In this document: positions 36,202-47,945 of the stretch, piece by piece
Layout of the letters: every line of letters starts with the position of its first letter
Numbering within the stretch: position 1 is the first letter of the stretch
NCBI GenBank assembly: GCA_025345505.1
Contig: JANVCC010000011.1
Location: 623,230-687,229, forward strand
Source: Todiramphus chloris collaris
Taxonomy: Eukaryota > Chordata > Aves > Coraciiformes > Alcedinidae
Reading direction: 5' to 3'
Length of the DNA: 64,000 bases
Translations under genes and position numbers: made by a program
Notes under the pieces: model-generated
The model's database searches: none
Seen by the model: only the letters and a program-made list of their open reading frames with translations
What the model was told of the DNA's origin: nothing

Positions 36202-38589
36202 GTAGGTTAGGAAAATACTGTTGTACGGATTTTATTTGTTGCAGCTCCCCACTGCATGAAAGAGAAGCTGCTGCAAGTGATAAGGAATTATTTTTGTACT
36301 GTTATCTCTCTGGGCAACCTGCCATTTTCATGTTAGCCCTTTTCGATATGATTCTCTCAAACTGCTGGGTTAGCAGCTCCTCAAACTTTTTAGTTCCTCA
36401 GTCTGTTTTGTTACTCCCATATAAATCTGAAGTTACAGCTTCTGCTTTACTCCAGATAACTTACAGACCTGCCTCTACTCTACACAGCATCCATCTGTTC
36501 AAACTACAGTTTCAGGAATTCCCTTATCTCCACTCTATGATGTATATATAACCTCTTGGAAAACAAAAATTATTCATTTGGATATCAGAACTCTTTTCAA
36601 CACTGTGAAAATTCACCAGTAATGCACACAAAAATCTAATGTGAAAACACAAAAGTAAGGGTGTGTTGATAAATTTATGTGGCTCAAGAACCTTCAGCTG
36701 TATGTGGAGGTCCTAATTGGGTCTTCAGGTAGGTGTATGTTGGAATGCAGCTGAGAATGCCTAGGAGTGGGAATAAAGTCAGACAGTAGAAATGCCACCC
36801 TTGGGTCACTGAGTTCCTTAAACATCTGTAGCAAGGCTCTCATGCTCTTGTTTAGAAAGAGGTTTAGGACCCAAGCTGACTTCTTGTACTAACTTTTGCC
36901 TAAACTATCTATTTTGCATGCTCAAGTCAAGCCTAACTTGCATAGCCTACATTCAGTTAAAGAGAATATGTCTATAGTGCAATATTTATAATGTATAATA
37001 TTCAATGAACTGCCACCCAAAAAGTGGAGGACCTAGCTTCTTTCCACTTCACAGATTTGAGCCATTCCTGAAACTACCTAGGAGAATGCAAGAAGCAAGA
37101 TAAGTGGGTAATTATCATCTTATTACCTGTCTTCTGCTGAACCTGGGTCACTCTACAGCAGAAAAACAGAAGTTGTAGCACCAGGCAGAGTCTGTAATCA
37201 AAATACTGTAGCAAAAAATCTCTCCCTGGAGGAAGGAGTAAGCATCCTGACTTCTGGTCCTAGCACCTGATGCTCCTGCTTTTCTTCTGAAGACTATTTA
37301 ACACAAAATGCATAAACAGTCACTGAACCAGGCACAGATTTGCATATAACTGGGGACAATTTGTGCAGTCACCTGCTTTTTTTTGATTTTCATTTGGATC
37401 CGTACAGTCAATGTACACGTACGTGAACCTAAGAAACTCCCAGCGTGTCTTCCATGATTCAGCAAATTCTCCTCTGGACACAACATTCCTGCAAATGCAG
37501 GAAATCTGTCTTAGCTTTCCCTGAAGCAGGGCTACATTAGCAATTTACTTCTCCATGTTCAATATGCTCTCCTTCATCCTGACATAAATGTGGAACAATA
37601 TATCCATTTGAAATATGTAATTATCAACATAGATGCATTGATTCCTACCACAGTGTCATGTTCATGAAGATGTAGAGGCATTCCCCTGAGCCACATTTCC
37701 ATATGAAATACTGTGGATTTAAATGGTGGTATGCCTTGGTCAACATCTTTTTTTTTTTTTTTCCTGGTATGGACTATTGTTGGTCAATCCAGCATCTAAT
37801 TCAACAATAATTTCACAAAATCACAGAATGGTAGGTGTTGGAAGGGACCTCTGGAGATCCTCTCATCCAACCCCCCTGCCCCAGCAGGGTCACCCACAGC
37901 AGGCTGCCCAGAATCTCATTGTCCAGGGGGGTTTGGAATCTCTCCAGAGAAGGAGACTCCACAGCCTCTCTGGGCAACCTGGGCCAGGCTCTGGCAACCT
38001 CACCACAAAGAAGCTTCTCCTGTTCAGATGGAACCTCTTGGGTTCCAGTTTGTGCCCATTGTCCCTTGTCATGTTGCTGGGCACCACTGACAAGAGTCTG
38101 GCCCCATCTTCTTGCCTCCTGCCCTTTAGATATTGATGAGCATGGATCAGATCCCCTCTCAGTCTTCTCCAGGCTAAACTGCCTCAGGGCTCTCAGGCTC
38201 TCCTGTCCCCTCATCATCTTGGGAGCCTCCACTGGATTGCTTATCTCTCTTGAACTGGGTAGCCCAGAACTGGACACAGTACTCCAAAAGTGGCCTCCCT
38301 AAGGCAGAGTAGAGGAGGAGAAGAACCTCCCTCAACTTGCTGGCCCCACTCTTTGTGCACAACAGGGAGACCATTGGCCTTCTTAGCCACAAGGACCCAT
38401 TGCTGGCTCCTGGTGAATTTGTTGTCCTCCAGAACTCCCAGGTCCTTCTCTGCAGATCTGATTTCCAGCAGGTCAACTCCTAACCTGTACTGGTGCTTGG
38501 TTATTTCCCTGACTTGTCGTAAGTTTTTCTCATGTAAATGGATTTTTATGATTTACTACATCTGAGTTGTGTTCTCTTATTTCTGACAG
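36202..38589 (+). other. FCHSD2: FCHSD2 intron, 2.4 kb
   Basis: Bounded by gtaggt and tctgacag. Its right-hand third is one antisense CR1 copy (37812-38512) preceded by a poly-T run near 37748. The left 1.6 kb is unique AT-rich sequence with nothing recognised. Confidence 0.9.
37812..38512 (-). mobile_element. CR1: CR1 LINE fragment, antisense, just before an FCHSD2 exon
   Basis: The + strand opens ttcacaaaatcacagaatgg, then gatcctctcatccaaccccc, gggcaccactgacaagagtc and the ORF2 part, to cagcaggtcaactcctaacc. It ends 78 bases before the exon at 38590, so it supplies part of the upstream splice-site neighbourhood. Of its class it is the longest copy here. Confidence 0.94.
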
Positions 38590-38694
38590 ACGCTTGAAGA
38601 GTTAGAATGCCATGGCCCTGTGATGTCTGAGCAAACCCGAGCAGAACTGGAGCAGAAAATAGATGAAGCCAGAGAGAGTATTCGCAAGGCTGAG
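38590..38694 (+). CDS. FCHSD2: FCHSD2 exon: coiled-coil segment (35 codons)
   Basis: A tctgacag acceptor and a gtaaga donor flank 35 codons in phase 0-0, from TLEELECHGPVMSEQ to ARESIRKAE. The run RAELEQKIDEARESIRKAE is strongly helical with heptad-like spacing. It continues into the next exon's IIKLKAEARLELLKQ, so the coiled coil is split by a 16-kb intron. The exon starts 78 bases beyond the right end of a 700-bp antisense CR1 copy, so the CR1 lies close upstream of the splice acceptor. The identity to FCHSD2 is clear. Confidence 0.96.
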
Positions 38695-39190
38695 GTAAGA
38701 GGGAAATTATTTTGGCGTGTTCAGTGTCTACGCACAGAAGGATTTATATTACAGCTATTTAATTTCATTTATGGAAATGTAAGCATTTAGCATCAAAAAT
38801 CAGGGTATTTTAAGATGTTATATTATTTTCCTTGATTTCATACTTCTCAAATCACTGAATCAACTTAATGAAAGGCTTGAGATTAGAAGAGTAACATTAA
38901 AGAAACCTGCTGATGAAGAGTGATTAAACACACTGTGTTTTCCGCTGTTGTGCATAGGTCAAGAATCTCTATATTTAGGGGCTTTGTCTTAAGTAGGGAA
39001 AAAACAATCTCAAGTTTACTAGGTTCCTTGAATTGCTTGAAGGAATTAATAACAGAAAATGATGATAGTATCTCTGTCCTCACACTTTTTGGCTTCTAGA
39101 AGGAACTGCAACACACTGATGTGCCTTCAATTCTAGTGGTTTTTGATATATATATTAATTTCTAATGTCATTGGGAAAATATTTGGAATA

Positions 39191-39758
39191 ATCCTAGAAT
39201 CATTCTGTTTGGAAGAGACCTGCAAGATTATCAAGTCCAACTGTTAACCCAGCACTGCCAGGTCACCACTGAACCATGTCCCTCAGCACCACATCTACAT
39301 GTCCTTTAAATACTTCCAGGGATGGCAATTCCACCACATCCCTGAGCAGCTTGGACCAGAGCTTAACAACCTTTTCTGTGAAGAAATTTTTCCTAATATC
39401 CAACCTAAACCTCTACTGGTGCAACTTGAGGCCATTTCCTCTTGTCCTGTCACTTGTTCCTTGCAAGAAGAGGCCCACCTGGCTCCAGCCTCCTTTCAGG
39501 GAGTCCTACAGAGTGAGAAGGTCTCACCTGAGTCTTCTCTTCTCCAGGCTGAGCAGCCCCAGCTTCCTCAGCCACCCCTCACAAGACTTGCGCTCTAGAC
39601 CCTTCACCAGTTTCGTTGCCCTTCTCTGGCCATGCTCCAGCCCCTTCAGTGTTCTTCTTGGAGCAAGGGGCTCAAAACTGAACAGAGGATTTGAGGTGCA
39701 GCTTTCCCAGTGCTGAGTACACGGTGATGATCCCTGCCTTAGCCCAACTAATTTTGGT
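39191..39758 (-). mobile_element. CR1: CR1 LINE fragment, antisense, after an FCHSD2 exon
   Basis: Begins atcctagaatcattctgttt and passes through cccagcactgccaggtcacc, gcaacttgaggccatttcct and ttctcttctccaggctgagc. It ends near cccaactaattttggta, which is worn. Confidence 0.93.
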
Positions 39759-40489
39759 ATCTCTTTCTACTTTTATTGTGAGGTACTTCTGTAAAGGTTA
39801 CAGGGCTTTATAAGACCTGTTCTGGGTTAAGAAAGACTCAGAAAAAGATAAACCAGCTTCATACTTGATTGCTGATGTTGGCTTGGTAAAAGTTAACTGT
39901 TTTTATGGCCAGCGATTCAAAAAACTTCTTGCAAGCAACAGGAACTAATCTATTATTTTTCAGTTGAGTGGTTGGCTTAATTAAAACTGTAGAGCAAACG
40001 TAATTGTTTCATACCTCTAGATGTTCTCATACAGCTAGATGTTCAGGGTACCTGATGTAATTAGGAATGTGATTCACAATTAAAGAGGTTAGAAAACGTG
40101 AGACTAAAAATATTCCTCCTCCTGGTGTGATATTAGTCTCTCTTTTTAAAACAAATCCAACTATGCTCTCTTAACAGAAGGTATTTTAAAAGGAAATAGC
40201 CTTTTAATTTTGAGTAAAATATTTCAAGCAGGCTATGCTCCAAAGTACTTCAGTGTCAGTATAGTTAATGATTAAATATGCAAGGATAGAGAGAATGAGT
40301 ATGAAAGATAAAAGCAGCTGCAGAAAGAAAATCAAGTTAAGAAGTTGCAGCAGTTGCAGAGGAGAAGGTTCCTACGTATTAGAAAAACTACAAATTCAGT
40401 CAGTCTGGAACTTAAGTGTTTGCAAGTCTAAAGTATTTGTAATTAATAGAACTGAAAAAAATCAGTGAAAACTGAGGAAAGAGGTAATG

Positions 40490-40795
40490 TTAAAGGCGGC
40501 CCACCAGAAAGATGGGGACAGGCTTTTTAGCAGGGCCTGTTGTGACAGGACAAGGGATGATGGTTTTAAACTGAAAGAGGGAGATTCAGACTAGAGAGAA
40601 GGAAGAAATGTTTTACACTGCGGGTGGTGAGACCCTGGCCCCAGTTGCCCAGAGAGGTGGTCGATGCCCCATTGCTGGAAACATTCCAGGTGAGGTTGAC
40701 TGGGGCTCTGAGCAACCTGCTCTAGCTGCACATGTCCCTGCTCACTGCAGGAGGGGTGGACTAGATGACCTGGAAATGTCCCTTCAACCCAAAAC
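40490..40795 (+). mobile_element. CR1: CR1 LINE 3' fragment, sense, tail octamers lost
   Basis: Begins ttaaaggcggcccaccagaa and continues tgatggttttaaactgaaag and ccagagaggtggtcgatgcc. It stops after tcccttcaacccaaaac, so the usual attctatg tail has been lost or never formed. Confidence 0.9.
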
Positions 40796-42215
40796 TTTTT
40801 ATGTTTCCTTGAGGGAGGTGGTAGAGAGAAAAATTGACAGCAGTATTGTTTTATTTCTTAAATTCTGGAAATTTAGGCCTTTGAAAGTGTGTGCTGCAAT
40901 AATACTAATGGTGAAGAAGGATCTCTGCAGTAGAAATTAGTCCGTAAACAATGCAGAGAGCACAGAGTCAGGGTTAACAGTCCTGTTACTGACTGTGCAG
41001 ATGCAGCAGAAGAAATTGGAGAGCACACAAGGGCTTTTGCCCAGCAGAAGGTTGCCTTCTCTGAGAGCAAAAAGAGCTTGAGACAAAATTGCAAGTTTCC
41101 TTGGCCACAGGCACAGAATATAACTGAGGATAGAAGAAAAGTGCCAAGAAGTGGAAGGTTTATATATATATATTTAAATAAAAGAGATGTGAGATCAGAA
41201 ATAAACACCATAGCATGCTGTAGAAGGCAGTGCTCTTTTCCAAAGCAGAGGAAGGGCTAGAGCTCCATTAGACAATATGGCCAGGAAGGTGATTCATAAA
41301 AGGAATGAAGGGGGAAAAAATAGCACATAATTCTCAGATCTAATGAGGAGTAAATGCAGAGTCATGTGTGCACACCCTAATAAACACCAAACAGCCCTCC
41401 AGAGAGGTGGAGAGCATGAATAATTTTCTCTGCAAGACGTGTTTTACAGTATTTGTCAGTAAACCATCCCTTATCTTTCTAATATTTAGCACATGTTCTG
41501 TTTTACAACAGAGAATGGTGAAAGTGCCAAGTACTCGAGCCCAGGAAGACTCGATGACTGGGTGATTTTCACTGTCTACTCTCTATTTCAAAGACATGAA
41601 GTTTTCTGAATTTTTGAGTGGCAGGTGTGTAAACATAAGTTACTGAGAGTATAGATTTTTCTTTAAGAGATGCTAGTAAGTGAATTCAGTAACTTTTTTA
41701 CTTTTATTTAGGGATGGCCTATTTTAGGTTCAACCCTTATTAGTTTCCATTCCTCTATTAAGTAGTTGCAGGACCATTAATGAGGCAAGAGATTTCTGTG
41801 CACATATGAGCCATAGAATAAATGATGTAAGCTTTGAGTAAAAACATCTTCTTTTGTAATGCAATTATAATTCTTTTCACTAAGTGAAAACCAAACATTT
41901 ACAGCATTCCTGCATCTTTAAGTGCAACTCATTAAGTTGCAATTACTGATGGTTGGGTAGGGGAATGGTATTTGTGTGATAAGTTACAGTCACGTATTTA
42001 GGCTGCTGGGGAGCTGTGGAACTGCCCTTTCCCTGTCCTGCTGCACTACAGTCAGATCAAGGACCTGGTAAGTAAAGCAAAGCAAAGAGACCCCTGATTT
42101 AGCTTAGTATTTCCAAGAGGTCCTTCTCACGATAGCAAGTGGGCAAAGAAAGGTGTCTGGAGACTTGTCAGGAGTCAGCGGTACATTATTGGAAAGACCT
42201 GGCATAGGAAGGAGA

Positions 42216-42234
42216 TTTTTTTTTTTTTTTTTTT
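42216..42234. repeat. Poly-T run, 19 bases
   Basis: A T run ends in ccccag, which together resemble a splice acceptor. No coding block follows in frame. Confidence 0.8.
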
Positions 42235-43054
42235 CCCCAGCACTTCCATGTTATTCAGTAAAAGAGGTCTTGGAAAGTGGAAAAAGAAAGATCATGCAGG
42301 CTTTGTTTCCTTCTGTGACAGTTTCATGTATGTAATATATAAAGTAAAACAGAAGAAAAAAAAAAAGTCAAATCATGCAAAAAAATGTTTATTGGATTGA
42401 CATTTGGATCTGTTCCTGAAGGAATGGTATTTTACAGTTGCCTGACACCATACGTGCTTGCACCCCATGTGAACAGACCAAAGTAATTTGCCCTCTAACA
42501 GTAGTTAGTTCATTATCACCTTGTCAAATTAAATCTTACCATCTGCAGAACTTTGTGGAAACTGCTGTGCTGGTAACTGGAAGAGTAATATGCTCAGGGG
42601 TCATGCCTGAAAGAGTTTGATGATAGATAACATGTAGATTTTATTTTGTTAAAAAAACTCAAACCATTTTATTGGGAAGGTATGAAGGCAACTTTGCTTG
42701 CAGCTGGAACAGGGCTTGGTTACTGTACTGTTGTTTCTCAACATGATGGTTAAGTCTCAGCTGTGGAAATCTCCCATTTAGTCGGGTAAAGCAGCTGGAG
42801 GATTACACGTTTAGAGGGTGCCAAGGGTTGCAGGGTCTGAATTTTGTAGCATTGAGGTAATTTCCTCAAGTCAATAGTTGTATCAACCTATAATAGCTGT
42901 AGAGCAGCATGTGTAGTAGGTACTGTTTCTAAATGTTCTTATGTGGGTACTGCTAATGCTTTGAAGACACAGACATTTCGCTGAAGATTATTTCCAGGGC
43001 ATGTACATGTGCACATGCCTGAGCTTTCTCTTCTCTTGTGGTGTGTTAGGTGGT

Positions 43055-43625
43055 GTGTATCAACACTACTGTGGCCAGCAGGACTAGGGCAGGGATCATC
43101 CTCCTGGACTGGGCACTGGGAAAGCTGCACCTCAAATCCTGGGTTCAGGTTTGGGCCCCTAACTCCAAGAAGGACATTGAGGGGCTGGAGTGTGTCCAGA
43201 GAAGGGAAATGAAGATGAGGAAGGGTCTAGAGCACAGGTATTATGAGGAGGAGCTGAGGGACCTGAGGTTGTTGTGCCTGGAAAAAAAGGAGGCTCAGGG
43301 GAGACCTTGCTCTCCACAACTCTCTGAAAGGAGGCTGGAGCCAGGTGGGGGTTGGTCTGCCAAGGAACAAGTGGCAGGATGAGAGGAAAGGGCCTCAAGC
43401 TGATTCAGGGGAGGTTTAAGTTGGACATTAGGAACAATTTCTTGAGTGAAAGTGTTGTCAAGGCCTGTCCCAGGCTGCCCAGGGCAGTGGTGGAGTCCCC
43501 ATCCCTGGAGGGGTTTCAAAGCTGTGGAGCTGTGGTGCTGAGGGACATGGTTTAGTGGTGACCTGGCAGTGCTGGGTTAAAGGTTGGACTTGATGAACTT
43601 AAAGACAATCATAAAAATTCTATTG
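43055..43625 (+). mobile_element. CR1: CR1 LINE fragment, sense
   Basis: Starts near gtgtgtatcaacactactgt within ORF2 and carries gaaggacattgaggggctgg, agggtctagagcacaggtat and ggtggagtccccatccctgg. The tail is altered to gacaatcataaaaattctat. It is close to 58727-59352. Confidence 0.93.
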
Positions 43626-44312
43626 TTCCTCATTCTAGAGGTGGTGGGTTTTTTTGGTTTTGGTTTTGTTTGGGGTACTTTTTGTGATTTTTCTCTTTAA
43701 ATGCTTTTTGGTTTTATTTGCTTTCTGGAGTAATGTGAGTGTTATTCTGTCCCATTTTTGCTTCTTGACCTGCTCTCTTTGGCGCTTTCTCCTTTGCAAA
43801 TCTATGCTCTTCCTTCTTTTCCTGTTTCATCACTTCTGAAAGGGAAGAGAAGTTCACAAGCATACTGGGATTAAATTTTGCCTTTCTTCTGGCAAAGCTA
43901 TTTTGGCCATCGCTAGATGCTTTCACTTGCTTGTTTTTCCCTGGGGAATTTTACATTCTTGACACATTCTCTAGTGCCAGCCTGCTTAACTCTCAGAAGA
44001 CAAACTAGTCTTTATGTGCCATCTAATAACACATGAGCTGAGTCAGAACCTTATAGAGATGGTACATATTGGTAAGGTGGTTTCTCCAGGGTGTATTTTG
44101 CATGATGTGTTCATCTTGTTAACCCTGTTCCTCAGAGACACAGAATCTTTTGAAATCTAACGACTGAGAGAAACTGAGGAACTGTACCATATGTATAACT
44201 TACGTATTTTCTTGTAAGGACAAGTGTGGAAGCAGGCATCATTTCAAGGTACATTTGAAGGAAAGAAATGTAGTAAAAGTGTGCATAGGATAAAGACATA
44301 TCAAGGTCAAAT

Positions 44313-44845
44313 GAGGGGATTCTGCCCCTCTGCTCTGCTCTGCTCTGGGGAGACCCCCCTGCAGTGCTGGGTCCATCTCTGGAGTCCTCAGCACAGGAGA
44401 GACAGGGACCTGTTGGAGCGGGGCCAGAGGAGGCCACAGCAATGCTGGGAGGGCTGGAACCCCTCTGCTGGGAGGCCAGGCTGAGAGAGCTGGGGTTGTT
44501 CAGCCTGGAGAAGAGAAGGCTCCGGGGAGACCTTCTTGTGGCCTTTCAGTACTTAAAGGAGACTGCCAGAAAGATGAGAAGTTTTTAGTTGGCCTGTTGT
44601 GACAGGACAAGGGGGAGTGAGATACAGACTAGAGAGAAAAAATTTTTTCCCGTGAGGGTGGTAGGACCCTGTCCCAGGTTGCCCAGAGAGGTGGTCAATG
44701 CCCCATCCCTGGAAACATTCCAGGTGAGGTTGGCTGGGGCTGTGAGCAACCTGCTGTAGCTGCAGATGTCCCTGCTCCCTGCAGGGGGATTGGACTGGAT
44801 GACCTTGAAATGTCCTCTCCAACCCAAACCACTCTAGGATTCTGT
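44313..44845 (+). mobile_element. CR1: CR1 LINE fragment, sense
   Basis: Begins gaggggattctgcccctctg, includes a short tctgc-type repeat that is part of the ORF2 copy, and ends caacccaaaccactctagga then ttctgt. Long stretches are identical to 1-513. Confidence 0.94.
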
Positions 44846-45580
44846 ACTGGAGAAACCAAGGTTTTTTGTCTTCTTCAAAATGCTGTGCCTGAACATAAAA
44901 CGTTAGACTGGCACATTTACAGCTCAGTGGGTGATTTTTGATCTTTTTCTCCCTGGGATAGGAAGTATTTCTCCTTGTGATGTGTCAAAGAGCAGACTCC
45001 TTGATTAAAGTTTGGGGAAAAATACAGCTTACACCAGCGTGCTTCTGTACAATTGATACATGACAGATGATATAAAATGACTGTAACTGGTACTCAGAAC
45101 ACATATTTTCTCCTTCAAAATTGGAAGTTTCTCCTTTGCTACAAATTTTTTGTTTAGTTTGCTTCCTTGTTTTTAAAGGAAATGTTAGAATATGTCTGAT
45201 AATACCTCTGGCACTGGCAGAGTGCTAAAATTGACTGTGGTTAATGCTCCACCATAGAGTTTAGATCCAGAGAAGCTACATCCTTTTCCAAATAGCATTT
45301 AACCACTGCTGCGTCAGGGCTGGATTCTGATAAGGACAAGCACTGAGAGCACAAGGTGCTTGTTTAAATTGAAGGTGGCATGATGCAAGCATAATTGATA
45401 AAGGAGGTAAGTTCAGTAATTTGAGAAAATAAACATTTCTCGTAGCTTCTTTACACTTACTCAGCCAACTTATGTTACTGAACTTGAGCTTTTGTATCTG
45501 AAGCTTTCATTTTTGTGACAACAGTAAGGAAGGTTGTTGAGCATTTTACAGCCAAATGGATAAATCTGATTTGCCTTAAA

Positions 45581-45985
45581 ATCACAGAATGTTAGGGTTT
45601 GGGAGGCACCCCGAAAGATCATCTAGTCCATCCCCTCTGCCAGAGCAGGATCACCTAGATTAGGTCACACAGGAATGCATCCCTCCTTGTTAGTGACTAT
45701 AAGATCCAGCAGCGTCCCTCTCCTAGTTGTCTCATCTGCCATTTGCGTCAAGAAGTTACCTTCGGTGCACTGGAGGAACCTCCTGGACTGTGACTGTCTG
45801 GCTGAGTAGCAAATATCTGAGTAATTAAAATCCCCATTGAGAACCAAGGCCTGCAACTGCGAGCTGCTGTCAGCTGCCTGTAGAAGGCCTCATCAACTTC
45901 CTCATCCTGATTGTGTGGCCTGTAATAGACACCCACAACAGTATCACCCATGCCAGCCTGCCCCTTAATAGCTTTCCATTTTCCA
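45581..45985 (-). mobile_element. CR1: CR1 endonuclease fragment joined to a CR1 3' tail
   Basis: On the - strand the left part (45985 to about 45665) encodes the CR1 endonuclease region in two frames. The motifs are MGDTVVGVYYRP, EEVDEAFYRQL, NGDFNYSDICYS, QSRRFLQC and LLDLIVTNKEG. Without any RT sequence it passes straight into a CR1 3' UTR end (gatcctgctctggcagaggg, then ctagatgatctttcggggtg and cctaacattctgtgat). About two thirds of ORF2 is absent. Either one internally deleted element or two abutting pieces would explain it. The tail is of a class not seen elsewhere in the window. Confidence 0.85.
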
Positions 45986-47776
45986 CTGCCAGTATCCCTT
46001 TATCTTTAAACTATTGGAGAGCAAAATTTACTGTCTCCACCAATCTGTGTTTCAGAAATAAGGAAGAACAAAAGCTGAAACTATTTCCTTGGTTTCTATA
46101 ACACTTCCTTGAGCCTCCACCCTGGACTCTTGAGACTAGGTTAATTGAATTCTTCCTCTCATCTTATTTTGAATCTATCAAACTAAAGACTCCGATACTT
46201 TGATAGCCTGGTGTGAGTCTCATCAAGCAGTATAGTTGGTCCCAGGGCTGACATCATTTTTCTAAATGATGATGGGAGATTTCCCTTTTGTGCTCAGGTC
46301 TATGCTCAAGGAAGGTCTTGGGGCCTCCACAGCAATTAATCCTATTTCCACTTAATTATAGGGGGATGCATTTTGTCTCATCATTAGGATATCTACAACT
46401 CTCGAGAGAATATTTGTAGCAGATAAGATTTGATTAAGACTCATTATAGTGCTGTTTACTTCATTCGATGAGTTCAGAAGTGTAGGTCCAGTTTTAATTG
46501 TAAAGGGAGGGCTGTTTTCTCAATCCCCTTATATTTAGCTGTGAATATTTCTTATTGTGCTGTGGTAGCAGTTGTGTTTGCTGGCTGGGTTCTTGTTCTA
46601 TCTTAGGATCTTATCTATTAATCTACTGCATTTCAAGTAGATGTAGCTATGTTTCAGCCTGTTGTTATTTGTGCACTCGTGAAGTTGAACCTTGCAACTG
46701 CAAGCGTGGTGTCATTCTCTGCTCATAAGCAATGTGAGAAAAGCCCACATGTTTCACTAAAGTAAATGAAGTGGAATAAGGCTTCCAGACCCAAAAAATT
46801 TGAATTTGTAAAATGTCACTTGCTGCCATTTATGGCTTTGCTCAGGAAACATATGCTTGGGAGAGCTGTGTTGAGTAAACAGATGCCTTCTTGGTATGAG
46901 GTTTGTAGGAGCTGTTGGTCTTTCCAGCCAGGCAGAATGAGGAGTGACCTGGAAAAATGCCACCAACATCCCCGAGTCAGGAATTTTGAACTCTTCTTGG
47001 TGAAAAGCAGTTTAGTGAGGCCATCTGCAGAGATGAGACTGTCTCTCTTGAGAGGAAGATCATCAGACCCCTGAAGCTGTATTATGGTATTACGAAGATT
47101 TACAAATCTTAGTACTTGATTAGCTGTATCCAAACATTTAATCATTCTGACTGCAGTGTTGCCAGAATTATACCACCATATTTGAGAAGTTTTAGCTTGA
47201 ATGAATACTTTCTGATAACCATTTTTCAGGGACTTGCTGTTAAGTGAGGAATTTGGAGAGCATTGCACTATGCCCAGATCCTGCTTAAATATTTCACAGA
47301 ATATTTTTTTGACAAACCTCCCTGTTCTGATACAAGCAATGAGAAAAGAAGTCTTTAAAAGTCTTTAGGGTATATGAATTGACAATAATAATAAAGGAAT
47401 TTTTTTTTTTTCCATTAGTGGACATTTAACAGAGGAAAATGTGGATGAAGGGGCAGGAACACAGAGATGTTTTGAAGCTAATGGTGAAATACAGTCATAA
47501 AGATTCCTGGAAGAATATAGTCAACTGAATACACATATTCGCTCTCTCAGTATCTTACAGCTCCTTATGCACTGTAAAGGCTTAAATATCCTTATATAGG
47601 GAAACAAATGAATAACTCATTTTGAAAACATTCTACAAATAATAGTCATGATGACTTTAAACGTTACTGAGATGAAGAATAATTGCAGTAGGACTTCAGG
47701 CAATAGGGAATCTCTCAGATCTTTTGGAAAAAGGATTAATGTGTGTTATTAATTTTTTTTTGTTTTTGGTATTTTT

Positions 47777-47778
<2 letters not shown>

Positions 47779-47809
<31 letters not shown>
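47779..47809. repeat. Poly-T run, 31 bases
   Basis: The longest homopolymer in the window, preceded by another six T and one A. Its true length is uncertain in any assembly. Confidence 0.85.
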
Positions 47810-47813
<4 letters not shown>

Positions 47814-47885
47814 CAGTTCTTTTGAAAGGTGGATCACACTGAAAATCCAACTCTGTTCCTTAAACCCATGGTTTGAATGCAGTGT

Positions 47886-47945
47886 CATTTCATAGAGTTG
47901 GGTCAGGTTGGGAGCTTTAGGGGTGTCTCTAGTCCAGCCTGTGCT
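47886..47945 (-). mobile_element. CR1: Possible worn CR1 3' tail, antisense
   Basis: The + strand has atttcatagagttgggtcag, then gtgtctctagtccagcctgt. The layout resembles an inverted CR1 tail, but the identity is low. Confidence 0.3.

Noticed and set aside
36150..36551. 133-codon frame starting inside an FCHSD2 exon
   Set aside because: It is out of frame with the exon and runs into the intron.
37813..38302. Two long overlapping frames on opposite strands
   Set aside because: Both are readings of one antisense CR1 copy.
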